Positions 42,940-50,721 of a DNA stretch of 64,000 nt are shown here, piece after piece. The notes beneath the pieces are model-generated. The model did no database searches. It saw only the letters and a list, made by a program, of their open reading frames with translations, and was not told where the DNA came from. The translations under genes and the position numbers were made by a program. Within the stretch, counting starts at the first letter, position 1. Every line of letters starts with the position of its first letter. This DNA is from Brachybacterium sp042666875 (GTDB lineage: Bacteria; Actinomycetota; Actinomycetes; Actinomycetales; Dermabacteraceae), in assembly GCF_042666875.1 (NCBI RefSeq), contig NZ_JBHTCX010000012.1, positions 310,001 through 374,000 of the forward strand, written 5' to 3'.

Positions 42940-43173
42940 ATGCCTGATCTGGTCCGAACCCGTGCCGGCTGGACGTACCTGCCCCTGCCTCCGTGCCCGT
43001 GTGGCGATTCGCAAGCGCGAGCGGGATGGCGCTTCTGCCGTTGCGACATGGCATCCGGTGACGGGCACCCGGCACGTCGATGTAAGGGCTGCGGCGCCGT
43101 GGACGTGAGCGCCTGCGCGGGTGCGATCTCCGCGTTGAACAAGTACGGGGGCCGACTGGCGTACAGGCGGTAG
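42940..43173 (+). CDS. Small cysteine-rich (zinc-ribbon-like) protein
   Basis: A 77-residue open frame with PPCPCGDS, RFCRCDM and RRCKGCGAVD, which could hold one or two zinc ions. The ATG at 42940 has GGAAG about 8 nt upstream. A longer start at 42901 is possible. It overlaps nothing else credible; short length and no recognised family make it tentative. Confidence 0.4.
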   Translation: MPDLVRTRAGWTYLPLPPCPCGDSQARAGWRFCRCDMASGDGHPARRCKGCGAVDVSACAGAISALNKYGGRLAYRR

Positions 43174-43209
43174 TTCCATCGGCAGATGGCCCAATGGCTT
43201 CCGCGGGAC

Positions 43210-43428
43210 CTAGGAGTTCGAGTCCTGATGAATGAACCTAGCTGTCTCCTCGTAGGAGCGGTCGATGTAGGCGTCGAGCTCTTCAAGGCTCACGCGCCAC
43301 TGCCCTCGTCCTCCGACCTGGATGGCGCGCAGCACCCGCGAGCGCACTAATGCGTAGGCCTGCTGCTTGCTGATCGATAGCTCAGCCATGATGTACTCCA
43401 GAGGCACGAACTTCGGCAGGTCGGACAT
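43210..43428 (-). CDS. Helix-turn-helix DNA-binding protein
   Basis: A 72-residue MerR/excisionase-like regulator. FVPLEYIMAELSISKQQAYALVRSRVLRAIQVGGRGQWRV contains the winged HTH, followed by LEELDAYIDRSYEET. Small proteins of this type are widespread in actinobacteria. It is the only gene of the island's middle part read leftward and is divergent from the restriction system, so it could control it. The ATG has TACAGT ending 6 nt upstream (leaderless). Confidence 0.78.
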   Translation of the reverse strand: MSDLPKFVPLEYIMAELSISKQQAYALVRSRVLRAIQVGGRGQWRVSLEELDAYIDRSYEETARFIHQDSNS

Positions 43429-43434
43429 GGTCAA

Positions 43435-43440
43435 ACTGTA
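43435..43440 (-). promoter_or_regulatory. -10 element for the HTH gene (leaderless)
   Basis: TACAGT on the minus strand, 6 nt, then the ATG at 43428. Confidence 0.45.
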
Positions 43441-43567
43441 GACGCAGAGCAGTGGCGGAGCCACGGCAGCGACGGGGCCACGAATCAGACCAGAATCATG
43501 GAGTGTGGAAGTACCTTGGTCGGCTACTGCCGGGTCCGTTCGGAGTCCAGCGCTTCGATCCGTGGAC

Positions 43568-43613
43568 AGTACACAACCCGTCCAGAGCTGTACGTTGCCC
43601 CGGGTTGTGTACT
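43568..43613. promoter_or_regulatory. 13-bp inverted repeat upstream of the restriction system
   Basis: agtacacaacccg (43568-43580) and its exact complement cgggttgtgtact (43601-43613) flank a 20-nt loop. It lies 200 nt before the enzyme start and 140 nt from the HTH gene. It could be a regulator binding site, or a terminator that insulates the block. Confidence 0.5.
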
Positions 43614-43800
43614 AACCCTAGAACACATTCTGAATGGCAATTCCGATGCTCCATTGCTCGCAGTCGCTCGGATAATATCGTGGTGACTTGCATTACGAAG
43701 GCCGGTACCAACGAGCACGCCTCGGCTCGAAGGCGCAGCTCGAGACGGGCACGCGCCCATCGGGATCCAGACTTCGTGTCCAACACGAACTCAACTCAGC

Positions 43801-43806
43801 GATACT
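43801..43806 (+). promoter_or_regulatory. Possible -10 element for the type ISP enzyme
   Basis: GATACT followed by 6 nt and the ATG at 43813, with no ribosome-binding site; the first base departs from TANNNT. Confidence 0.3.
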
Positions 43807-43812
43807 TGGATC

Positions 43813-46800
43813 ATGTCGACTCCCACCGCCATCTCCCCGATGAAGCTACTCGACGACCTGTACAACCGAGCGACGTCGACTGCGGATCAGGGCACGCAGT
43901 TCGAGCGCTTCACGTTGTCGTTCCTGCAGACCGATCCGCTGTGGTCGGCACAGTTCGCGAAAGTGTGGATGTGGGACCAGTGGCCGGAGAAGTGGGGCCA
44001 CGACTCCGGGATCGACCTCGTCGCAGAGCGCCGCGATGGCGGGCTGACCGCGATCCAGTGCAAGTTCTACGCGCCCTCTCACCGGGTCTCCAAGGGCGAC
44101 CTGGACAAGTTCCTCGCAGCCTCGGGGCGTGGCGGCTTCACGGAGCGTCTAGTGGTGTCTACGACCACGCACTGGGGTGCGACGGCGGAGGCGACGATCC
44201 GGGAGCAGTCCGTGCCTGTTCGCCGGCTCGGGCTGGAGGACTTCGAGCAGTCCCGGATCGACTGGGCCACGTTCAACCCTGCCACGCCCACGGTGCTGTC
44301 GCTGGCGGGCGCTTCGGATCTGCGGCCGTATCAGCGCACGGCGATTGAGAAGGTCGTCGAGGGGTTCGGTACGTCTGACCGTGGCCGGATGATCATGGCG
44401 TGTGGCACGGGCAAGACGTTTACCTCACTGCGTCTCACGGAGGAGTACGTGGGTGCTGGCGGCAGCGTGCTGTTCCTCGTGCCTTCGATTGCGCTGCTGT
44501 CGCAGGCGCTGCGGGAGTGGTCGAACAACACCACTCTCGGGATGACTGCCATGGCTGTCTGCTCCGATGCGAAGGCGTCGCGAGGCAGGAAAGCCTCTGA
44601 GGACTCTTCGGAGATCTCTGTCGTGGACCTGGCGCTACCGGCGACGACGGACCCTGCGCGACTGGCGCAGCGGATGAAGGAAGCACGTGTCAACGGCGAC
44701 GGCATGCGTGTCGTGTTCGCGACCTATCAGTCGATCGACGTGGTCTCCCACGCTCAGAAGATGGCCGGCCTGGAGCCGTTCGATCTGGTGGTGTGTGACG
44801 AGGCCCACCGCACCACGGGAGCGACGCTATCGGGCACCGAGGAGTCCGCGTTCGTCCGCGTCCACGACGGCGAGTATCTCAAGGCCGAGAAGCGGCTCTA
44901 CATGACCGCCACGCCCCGCATTTACGATGATGCCTCCAAGGCGAAGGCCGGCAAGGCACAGGCAGTGCTCGCCTCGATGGACGACGAGGAGGTCTACGGT
45001 CCGGAGTTCTACCGGCTCGGGTTCGGCGAGGCCGTCGGCTTGGGGATGCTGACCGACTACAAGGTCCTGATCCTCACGGTGAACCAGGAGACCGTGAACG
45101 AAGCGATGCAGGACGCGTTCGCCGAGAACGGTGAACTCACCCTCGATGACGCGACTCGTCTGATCGGCTGCTGGAACGGTCTGGCCAAACGCGGCGACTC
45201 CGAGCACGCCTTCGGTCTGGACGCGCAGCCGATGCGGCGCGCAGTCGCGTTCGCACGGGACATTAAGTCCTCTAAGCGCGTCGCCTCACAGTTCACCGAT
45301 GTCGTGTCCTCCTACGTCGCCAGCCACGAGGACGACGGGCCCGAGGATGTCCTCAACGTGGAGGCGCAGCATGTAGACGGGTCGATGAACTCGATGGAGC
45401 GCACCGAACTCCTGGACTGGCTGAAGCAGGACGCCGATGGCAACGCCTGCCGTGTCTTGTCCAACGCCCGCTGCCTCTCCGAGGGCGTGGACGTTCCCTC
45501 GCTGGACGCGGTCATGTTCTTGAACCCCCGCAAGTCCGTGGTCGATGTCGTGCAGTCCGTGGGCCGGGTGATGCGCCTGGCTCAGGGCAAGAAGTACGGC
45601 TACATCGTTCTTCCCGTAGTCGTGCCGGCCGGGGTGGAGCCGGAGAAGGCCCTGGATGACCACAAGAATTTCCAGGTGGTCTGGGATGTCCTGCAGGCTC
45701 TCCGTGCGCATGACGAGCGGTTCGACGCCATGGTCAACAAGGTGGAGCTGAACGAGAAACGCGACAACAAGATCGACGTCATCGGCGTCGGCTTCCCCAG
45801 CGATGACGACGGCGAAAGCAGTGCCGAGAGCAGCCGCGCATCTGCGCAGGGCAGCCTGGATCTCAAGCTGTCGCAGATGGAAGAGCTGCGCAACGCGATC
45901 TACGCACAGATGGTGAAGAAGGTCGGTTCCCGCACCTACTGGGACCAGTGGGCCAAGGATATCGCTGCCATCGCCAGTGCTCACATCATCCGGATCACGC
46001 GTCTCGTCGATGATCCCGACACCGCCGCCTCCCGGCAGTTCAGCGTATTCCTCGATGCCCTGCGGCGGAACCTCAACGAGTCCATCACCCGCGACGGTGC
46101 GATCGAGATGCTTGCACAGCACATGATCACCAAGCCCGTGTTCGACGCCCTCTTCGAGGGATACACGTTCACCGATGAAAACCCGGTCTCACAGGTCATG
46201 GAGCGCATGGTCGCCTCCCTCACCGCCATGCACGTCGACGCCGAAGCCGCCTCCCTAGAAGCCTTCTACGAGTCCGTCCGCATCCGGGCAGCGGGTATCG
46301 ACAACGCGGAGGGTAAACAGAGGATCATCACCGAACTCTACGAGTCCTTCTTCAAGAACGCCTTTCCTTCCACGGCCGACGCCATGGGCGTGGTTTACAC
46401 CCCCATCGAGATCGTTGACTTCATCCTCCGCTCCGTCAACGACGTCCTTCAGCAGGAGTTCGGGCGCTCCATCAGCGATGAAGGCGTACACGTCCTGGAC
46501 CCCTTCACGGGCACCGGAACGTTCATCGTTCGGCTGCTGCAGTCCGGGCTCATCAAGCCCGAGGACATCGCTCGGAAGTACGCCAGCGAACTGCATGCCA
46601 ACGAGATCCTATTGCTCGCTTACTACATCGCCGCGATCAACATCGAGACCACGTTCCACGACCTCCAAGCCGCAGCCGACCATGTGGAACTCACCGAGGA
46701 GGCCTACGAGCCGTTCGACGGCATCGTTCTGACCGACACGTTCCAGCTCACCGAGGATGGCGACCTCGCCGACGAGGTTGTGTTCCCCACCAACAACTCT

Positions 46801-48669
46801 CGCGCAGAGGCCCAGAAGGCTCTCGACATTCGCGTCATCGTCGGCAACCCGCCATACTCCGTCGGGCAGACCTCCGGCAACGATGACAACGCCAACGTCA
46901 AGTACCCGACCCTCGACGCCCGCGTGCGCGACACCTTCGCCGCTCGCACCGTGGCGACGAACAAGAACAGCCTCTACGACTCCTACATGCGCGCCATCCG
47001 CTGGGCCTCCGACAGAGTCGGCGACGAAGGCGTCATCGGGTTCGTCACGAACGGCGGCTGGATCGAAGGCAACACCGCCGCCGGCGTCCGGAAGACCCTC
47101 ACCGACGAGTTCAGCAGCATCTACGTCTTCAACCTTCGCGGTAATCAACGCACCGCAGGCGAGACTTCCCGCAAGGAAGGGGGCAAGATCTTCGGCGCTG
47201 GCTCCCGTAACACCGTCGCGATCTTCCTTCTCGTCCGCACCAAACACCACACCGGCCCGGCGACCATCCACTACCGCGACATCGGCGATTACCTGACCGC
47301 CAACGACAAGCTCGCCATCGTCAACGACGCCACCCTCGACGCCGTCCCCTGGCGCCAGATCGAACCCAACGAGCACGGCGACTGGATCAACCAGCGAGAC
47401 GAGAACTACCTGACCTACCCCATCCTCGGCGGCGACCCCGACGATGGGATCCGGGTATTCAAGGGTTACAGCGCAGGCCTCCAGACAAACCGGGATGCCT
47501 GGGTCTACAACCACTCCCGCGACGCGCTCGACGCCAACCTGTCACGGTTCATCGAGACCTACGACGCCGAGCGCGACCGCTTCGCCACACACGCCGAGAA
47601 GCACCGCATCACCAAGCCGAAGGGCGCCGACACCGTCGGTGTGGTCGCTACGGACGACGCCCTCATCAAGTGGACCAGCGGACTCCGTGATCGGCTCGCC
47701 AAGGATCGCCCGATCCAACGCACCGGATCCCAGATCATCGACAGCCTGTACCGCCCCTTCAACACCCAGCATGTCGACATCACCGATGGCCTCATCCACC
47801 GCCCAGCAGTCGCGCGCCGCTACTTCCCCACCCCGAAGCACGAGAACTACGGGTTCTACATGACTGGAGTGTCCTCACACCACGAGTTCTCCGTCCTCGG
47901 CACCCGTCAGGTCCCGGATCTACACGCTCTGGATACGGGCCAGTTCTTCCCGCGCTACTCCTGGGAGCCCCTACCTGACGGTGAGCTAGCCCTCGGACTC
48001 GACGGCGACATCGTGGAGGGATATCGCCGGATCGACAACATCACCGACGCGATCCACGGTCTCACTACCGAGCGCTACGGCAGCGACGTCACCAAGGACG
48101 ACATTTTCTTCTTCGTCTATGGCCTGCTCCACTCCCCCGAGTACCGCGAGCGCTACGCCGGGGAGCTCAAGCAGATGCTGCCCCGTATACCTGACGTTCC
48201 CACGGGAAGGTTCCAAGAGTTCACGGCGGCTGGACGCGAGCTGTTCCACCTCCACGCAGACTACGAGGATGCCGAGCCCTACCCGCTAGAGGTTGTCGGC
48301 GGTGAGCAGCCTCCGATGGGTGGCGAGGAGGACTACTACCGCGTCCAGAAGATGCGTTTTCCCTCCGGGACGAGGGCCGCAGATGCGCCGGACTCCCTCG
48401 TGCTGAACCCGAACATCACGGTGAAGGGCATCCCGGAAGTCGCCTACCGCTACCAGCTCGGTTCACGCAGTGCGGTCGAGTGGATCATCCGCCAGTACCA
48501 AGTCACCAACGACAGGGCCTCCGGCATCGTCAACGACCCGAACCAGTGGGGCGTCGAGCACGGCAACCCTCGCTACATCCTCGACCTGTTGCAGAAGGTG
48601 ATCACCGTGTCGGTTCGTACCGTCAAGATTGCCGACTCCCTGCCGCCGATCTCCGATACCGCAACCTGA
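43813..48669 (+). CDS. Type ISP restriction-modification enzyme (LlaGI/LlaBIII-like)
   Basis: Single-chain restriction, translocation and methylation enzyme of 1618 residues, the usual length of this class. Domains in order: an Mrr-like nuclease (Asp68 in SGIDLV and Gln82-x-Lys84 in IQCKFY); a superfamily 2 helicase with Walker A MACGTGKTF (about 195-203), DEAH at 329-332, TATPR and QSVGRVMRL; a coupler; an N6-adenine methyltransferase with VLDPFTGTGTF (about 892) and GNPPYSVG (about 1010); and a C-terminal target-recognition region with a conserved CxxY-poor end. All catalytic motifs appear intact. Such enzymes methylate one strand of an asymmetric site and cut when two convert head to head. 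The DUF262 gene follows after 23 nt. Confidence 0.93.
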   Translation: MSTPTAISPMKLLDDLYNRATSTADQGTQFERFTLSFLQTDPLWSAQFAKVWMWDQWPEKWGHDSGIDLVAERRDGGLTAIQCKFYAPSHRVSKGDLDKFLAASGRGGFTERLVVSTTTHWGATAEATIREQSVPVRRLGLEDFEQSRIDWATFNPATPTVLSLAGASDLRPYQRTAIEKVVEGFGTSDRGRMIMACGTGKTFTSLRLTEEYVGAGGSVLFLVPSIALLSQALREWSNNTTLGMTAMAVCSDAKASRGRKASEDSSEISVVDLALPATTDPARLAQRMKEARVNGDGMRVVFATYQSIDVVSHAQKMAGLEPFDLVVCDEAHRTTGATLSGTEESAFVRVHDGEYLKAEKRLYMTATPRIYDDASKAKAGKAQAVLASMDDEEVYGPEFYRLGFGEAVGLGMLTDYKVLILTVNQETVNEAMQDAFAENGELTLDDATRLIGCWNGLAKRGDSEHAFGLDAQPMRRAVAFARDIKSSKRVASQFTDVVSSYVASHEDDGPEDVLNVEAQHVDGSMNSMERTELLDWLKQDADGNACRVLSNARCLSEGVDVPSLDAVMFLNPRKSVVDVVQSVGRVMRLAQGKKYGYIVLPVVVPAGVEPEKALDDHKNFQVVWDVLQALRAHDERFDAMVNKVELNEKRDNKIDVIGVGFPSDDDGESSAESSRASAQGSLDLKLSQMEELRNAIYAQMVKKVGSRTYWDQWAKDIAAIASAHIIRITRLVDDPDTAASRQFSVFLDALRRNLNESITRDGAIEMLAQHMITKPVFDALFEGYTFTDENPVSQVMERMVASLTAMHVDAEAASLEAFYESVRIRAAGIDNAEGKQRIITELYESFFKNAFPSTADAMGVVYTPIEIVDFILRSVNDVLQQEFGRSISDEGVHVLDPFTGTGTFIVRLLQSGLIKPEDIARKYASELHANEILLLAYYIAAINIETTFHDLQAAADHVELTEEAYEPFDGIVLTDTFQLTEDGDLADEVVFPTNNSRAEAQKALDIRVIVGNPPYSVGQTSGNDDNANVKYPTLDARVRDTFAARTVATNKNSLYDSYMRAIRWASDRVGDEGVIGFVTNGGWIEGNTAAGVRKTLTDEFSSIYVFNLRGNQRTAGETSRKEGGKIFGAGSRNTVAIFLLVRTKHHTGPATIHYRDIGDYLTANDKLAIVNDATLDAVPWRQIEPNEHGDWINQRDENYLTYPILGGDPDDGIRVFKGYSAGLQTNRDAWVYNHSRDALDANLSRFIETYDAERDRFATHAEKHRITKPKGADTVGVVATDDALIKWTSGLRDRLAKDRPIQRTGSQIIDSLYRPFNTQHVDITDGLIHRPAVARRYFPTPKHENYGFYMTGVSSHHEFSVLGTRQVPDLHALDTGQFFPRYSWEPLPDGELALGLDGDIVEGYRRIDNITDAIHGLTTERYGSDVTKDDIFFFVYGLLHSPEYRERYAGELKQMLPRIPDVPTGRFQEFTAAGRELFHLHADYEDAEPYPLEVVGGEQPPMGGEEDYYRVQKMRFPSGTRAADAPDSLVLNPNITVKGIPEVAYRYQLGSRSAVEWIIRQYQVTNDRASGIVNDPNQWGVEHGNPRYILDLLQKVITVSVRTVKIADSLPPISDTAT

Positions 48670-48692
48670 ACTCCCTCCGAAGGACTCCGATC

Positions 48693-50588
48693 TTGGCCAC
48701 GTTCCAGACGCCCCTGTACACCGTCACCGAACTTCTGAAGCAAGCCGCTGAAGGACAGCTGCAGCTTCCTGACTTTCAGCGGGCGTACCGCTGGGACGAC
48801 GACCGCATCAGATCGCTGCTCGTCACGATCCTTCGCGGACACCCAATGGGCGTGATCATGACCCTCGAGACTGGAGGTGAAAACATCCGGTTCAAGCCGC
48901 GGCCGATCACGGGCGCAAACGACGTGACCACCGATCCGAGCCTGCTGCTCCTCGACGGTCAACAGCGCATGACCTCAATGTTTCAGGCGCTCACCGGGGA
49001 CGGGATCGTCGACACCGAGGACGCCCGCCACCATCGGATGCGCCGCCGTTACTTCGTCGACATCGAGAAGGCTCTTGGGGACTCGCGAGATCAGGACGAA
49101 GCGATTGTCTCCTATCCAGAATCCGGGATCATCACCGAGAACTTTGGGAAGGACATCATCGACGACGTCTCCACCACGGAGAAGCAGCAGCGCAAAGGCC
49201 TCATGCCGCTTAGCGTGCTCTTCGACCAGGCGGCGGCGATGCCCTGGCTCTTCGGTTACATGGACGTGCCCGGGCCGAACGGGGAGGGCCAGCGGACCGC
49301 TCTCATGCAGAGCTTCACAACGTCTGTCCTCTATCCGATGCAGCAATACCAGATCCCTGCGATCCAACTGACCAAGACCATTACCAAGGACGCAGTCGCC
49401 ACCGTGTTCGAGAAGGTCAACACGGGTGGACTTCCCCTCGATACCTTTGAGCTGCTCACCGCGACCTTCGCCGGGGACAGCGCGTACTACGAGAGGACAG
49501 GCAAGGATTTCCGCCTGGGTGAGGACTGGCAGATCACCCAGGGAGTCATCGATTCGCACCGGGTACTGGCCGACCTCCGCAACACGGACGTGCTGATGGG
49601 CATCTCGGTTCTCGTCACCCTTGCGCGCAGGAACGAGGCGATCGCCTCCGGCGTGACCGGCAAGAAAGTTCCGGCCACCAGCGCGCGCCGCGAGGACATC
49701 CTCAACATGGATCTCGCCGACTACTTGCGCTTCGCGCCTCGGTTCCGTGAGGCGCTCCCGGCCGTCGCGCGGCACCTGCGGTCGCTGCACATCCACCGAA
49801 GTCGGGACGTTCCGTATCGCAGCCAACTCATCGCCCTGGCGATCTTCCACGTGCTGCTGGGGGAACGGGCCGAGGAGCACGCCGTGCGCGCCAAGATCAA
49901 CCAGTGGTTCTGGTGCGGAGTGCTCGGCGAACAGTACGGTGCAACCATCGAGACGAAGATCGGTCGCGACGCCGAACAGGTGCCCGGATGGGCGACGGGA
50001 GGGTCGGTAGTTCCCGACACCGTCGCGCGGGCGACTTTCGCCGAATCCCGACTCGGTTCCCTGCGGAGCCGGTTGTCCGCGGCATACAAGGGCGTCTATG
50101 CCCTACTTATGGCGCAGGAACCCACCGCGAAGGACTGGATGCTAGACCGCACGCTAGATTTCATTGCCTACGACGAGTTGCAGGTCGATATCCACCATGT
50201 CTTCCCGCAGGCATGGTGCCGGAAGAACGGTATCGAAGATTGGCGGCGCGAGACCATCCTGAACAAGACGCCGCTCTCGAAGAGCACCAACATCAAGCTG
50301 AGTGGTGACTCGCCGTCTGTCTACATGAAGAGGCTCGATGCGAAGGGGCTCTCTCCGGACGAGGTCGATGCGCACATCCGCACGCACGCGATCGACCCTG
50401 CTCTCCTACGTTCAGGAGATTTCGACGCGTTCCTCGACGACCGTCGCGCACGGATGGTGGCGATTCTGGAGAAGGCGATGGGGAAGGCCGTGGCTCGTGA
50501 CTGGGAAATTGACTCAGAGGACTCGGACCGTCCCGAGAACTTCGTCGACGACCCGGATGTCCGCGAGGAAGGCCTCGAGGAGAACTGA
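48693..50588 (+). CDS. GmrSD-like DUF262/DUF1524 protein
   Basis: Probable nucleotide-dependent nuclease related to type IV enzyme GmrSD. Of 631 residues, the N-terminal DUF262 part has LQLPDFQRAYRW and LLLDGQQRMTSM (DGQQR at 88-92, the NTP-hydrolysing ParB/Srx-like motif) and FEKVNTGGLPLDTFELLTA. The C-terminal DUF1524 part has HHVFPQAW (about 498), followed by the LNKTPLSKSTNIKLS segment of the HNH-type nuclease. I chose the TTG at 48693 because CGAAGGA lies 8 nt upstream and the conserved sequence starts there. It directly follows the type ISP gene; a paired role, for example attack on modified phage DNA that escapes the first enzyme, is inferred. Confidence 0.85.
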   Translation: MATFQTPLYTVTELLKQAAEGQLQLPDFQRAYRWDDDRIRSLLVTILRGHPMGVIMTLETGGENIRFKPRPITGANDVTTDPSLLLLDGQQRMTSMFQALTGDGIVDTEDARHHRMRRRYFVDIEKALGDSRDQDEAIVSYPESGIITENFGKDIIDDVSTTEKQQRKGLMPLSVLFDQAAAMPWLFGYMDVPGPNGEGQRTALMQSFTTSVLYPMQQYQIPAIQLTKTITKDAVATVFEKVNTGGLPLDTFELLTATFAGDSAYYERTGKDFRLGEDWQITQGVIDSHRVLADLRNTDVLMGISVLVTLARRNEAIASGVTGKKVPATSARREDILNMDLADYLRFAPRFREALPAVARHLRSLHIHRSRDVPYRSQLIALAIFHVLLGERAEEHAVRAKINQWFWCGVLGEQYGATIETKIGRDAEQVPGWATGGSVVPDTVARATFAESRLGSLRSRLSAAYKGVYALLMAQEPTAKDWMLDRTLDFIAYDELQVDIHHVFPQAWCRKNGIEDWRRETILNKTPLSKSTNIKLSGDSPSVYMKRLDAKGLSPDEVDAHIRTHAIDPALLRSGDFDAFLDDRRARMVAILEKAMGKAVARDWEIDSEDSDRPENFVDDPDVREEGLEEN

Positions 50589-50721
50589 GGCTCAGTAGAC
50601 GCCAAGCATCCGCAATCCGGAACAATCACGGGGCCACCGCGCGATACCACTATGCGGGACTGAACTCCCGCCGTCGTCGTGTCGACTCCGAGGTGCGCGG
50701 TCCCCGGGTGAAACTGGTGTC

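Larger units (their letters stand above)
43429..43812. other. 384-nt region between the HTH gene and the restriction system
   Basis: No credible gene is seen. The region holds the HTH gene promoter, a 13-bp inverted repeat at 43568-43613, an AT-rich stretch around 43620-43680 (ggataatatcg) and GATACT at 43801 directly before the restriction enzyme start. Its size and divergent flanks mark it as the control region of the defence block. Confidence 0.55.

Noticed and set aside
43195..43240. A tRNA-like T-arm (gagttcgagtcc) near the end of the HTH gene
   Set aside because: The stem does not pair in the canonical G53-C61 register and no acceptor or anticodon arm can be found; it overlaps the 3' end of the HTH gene.
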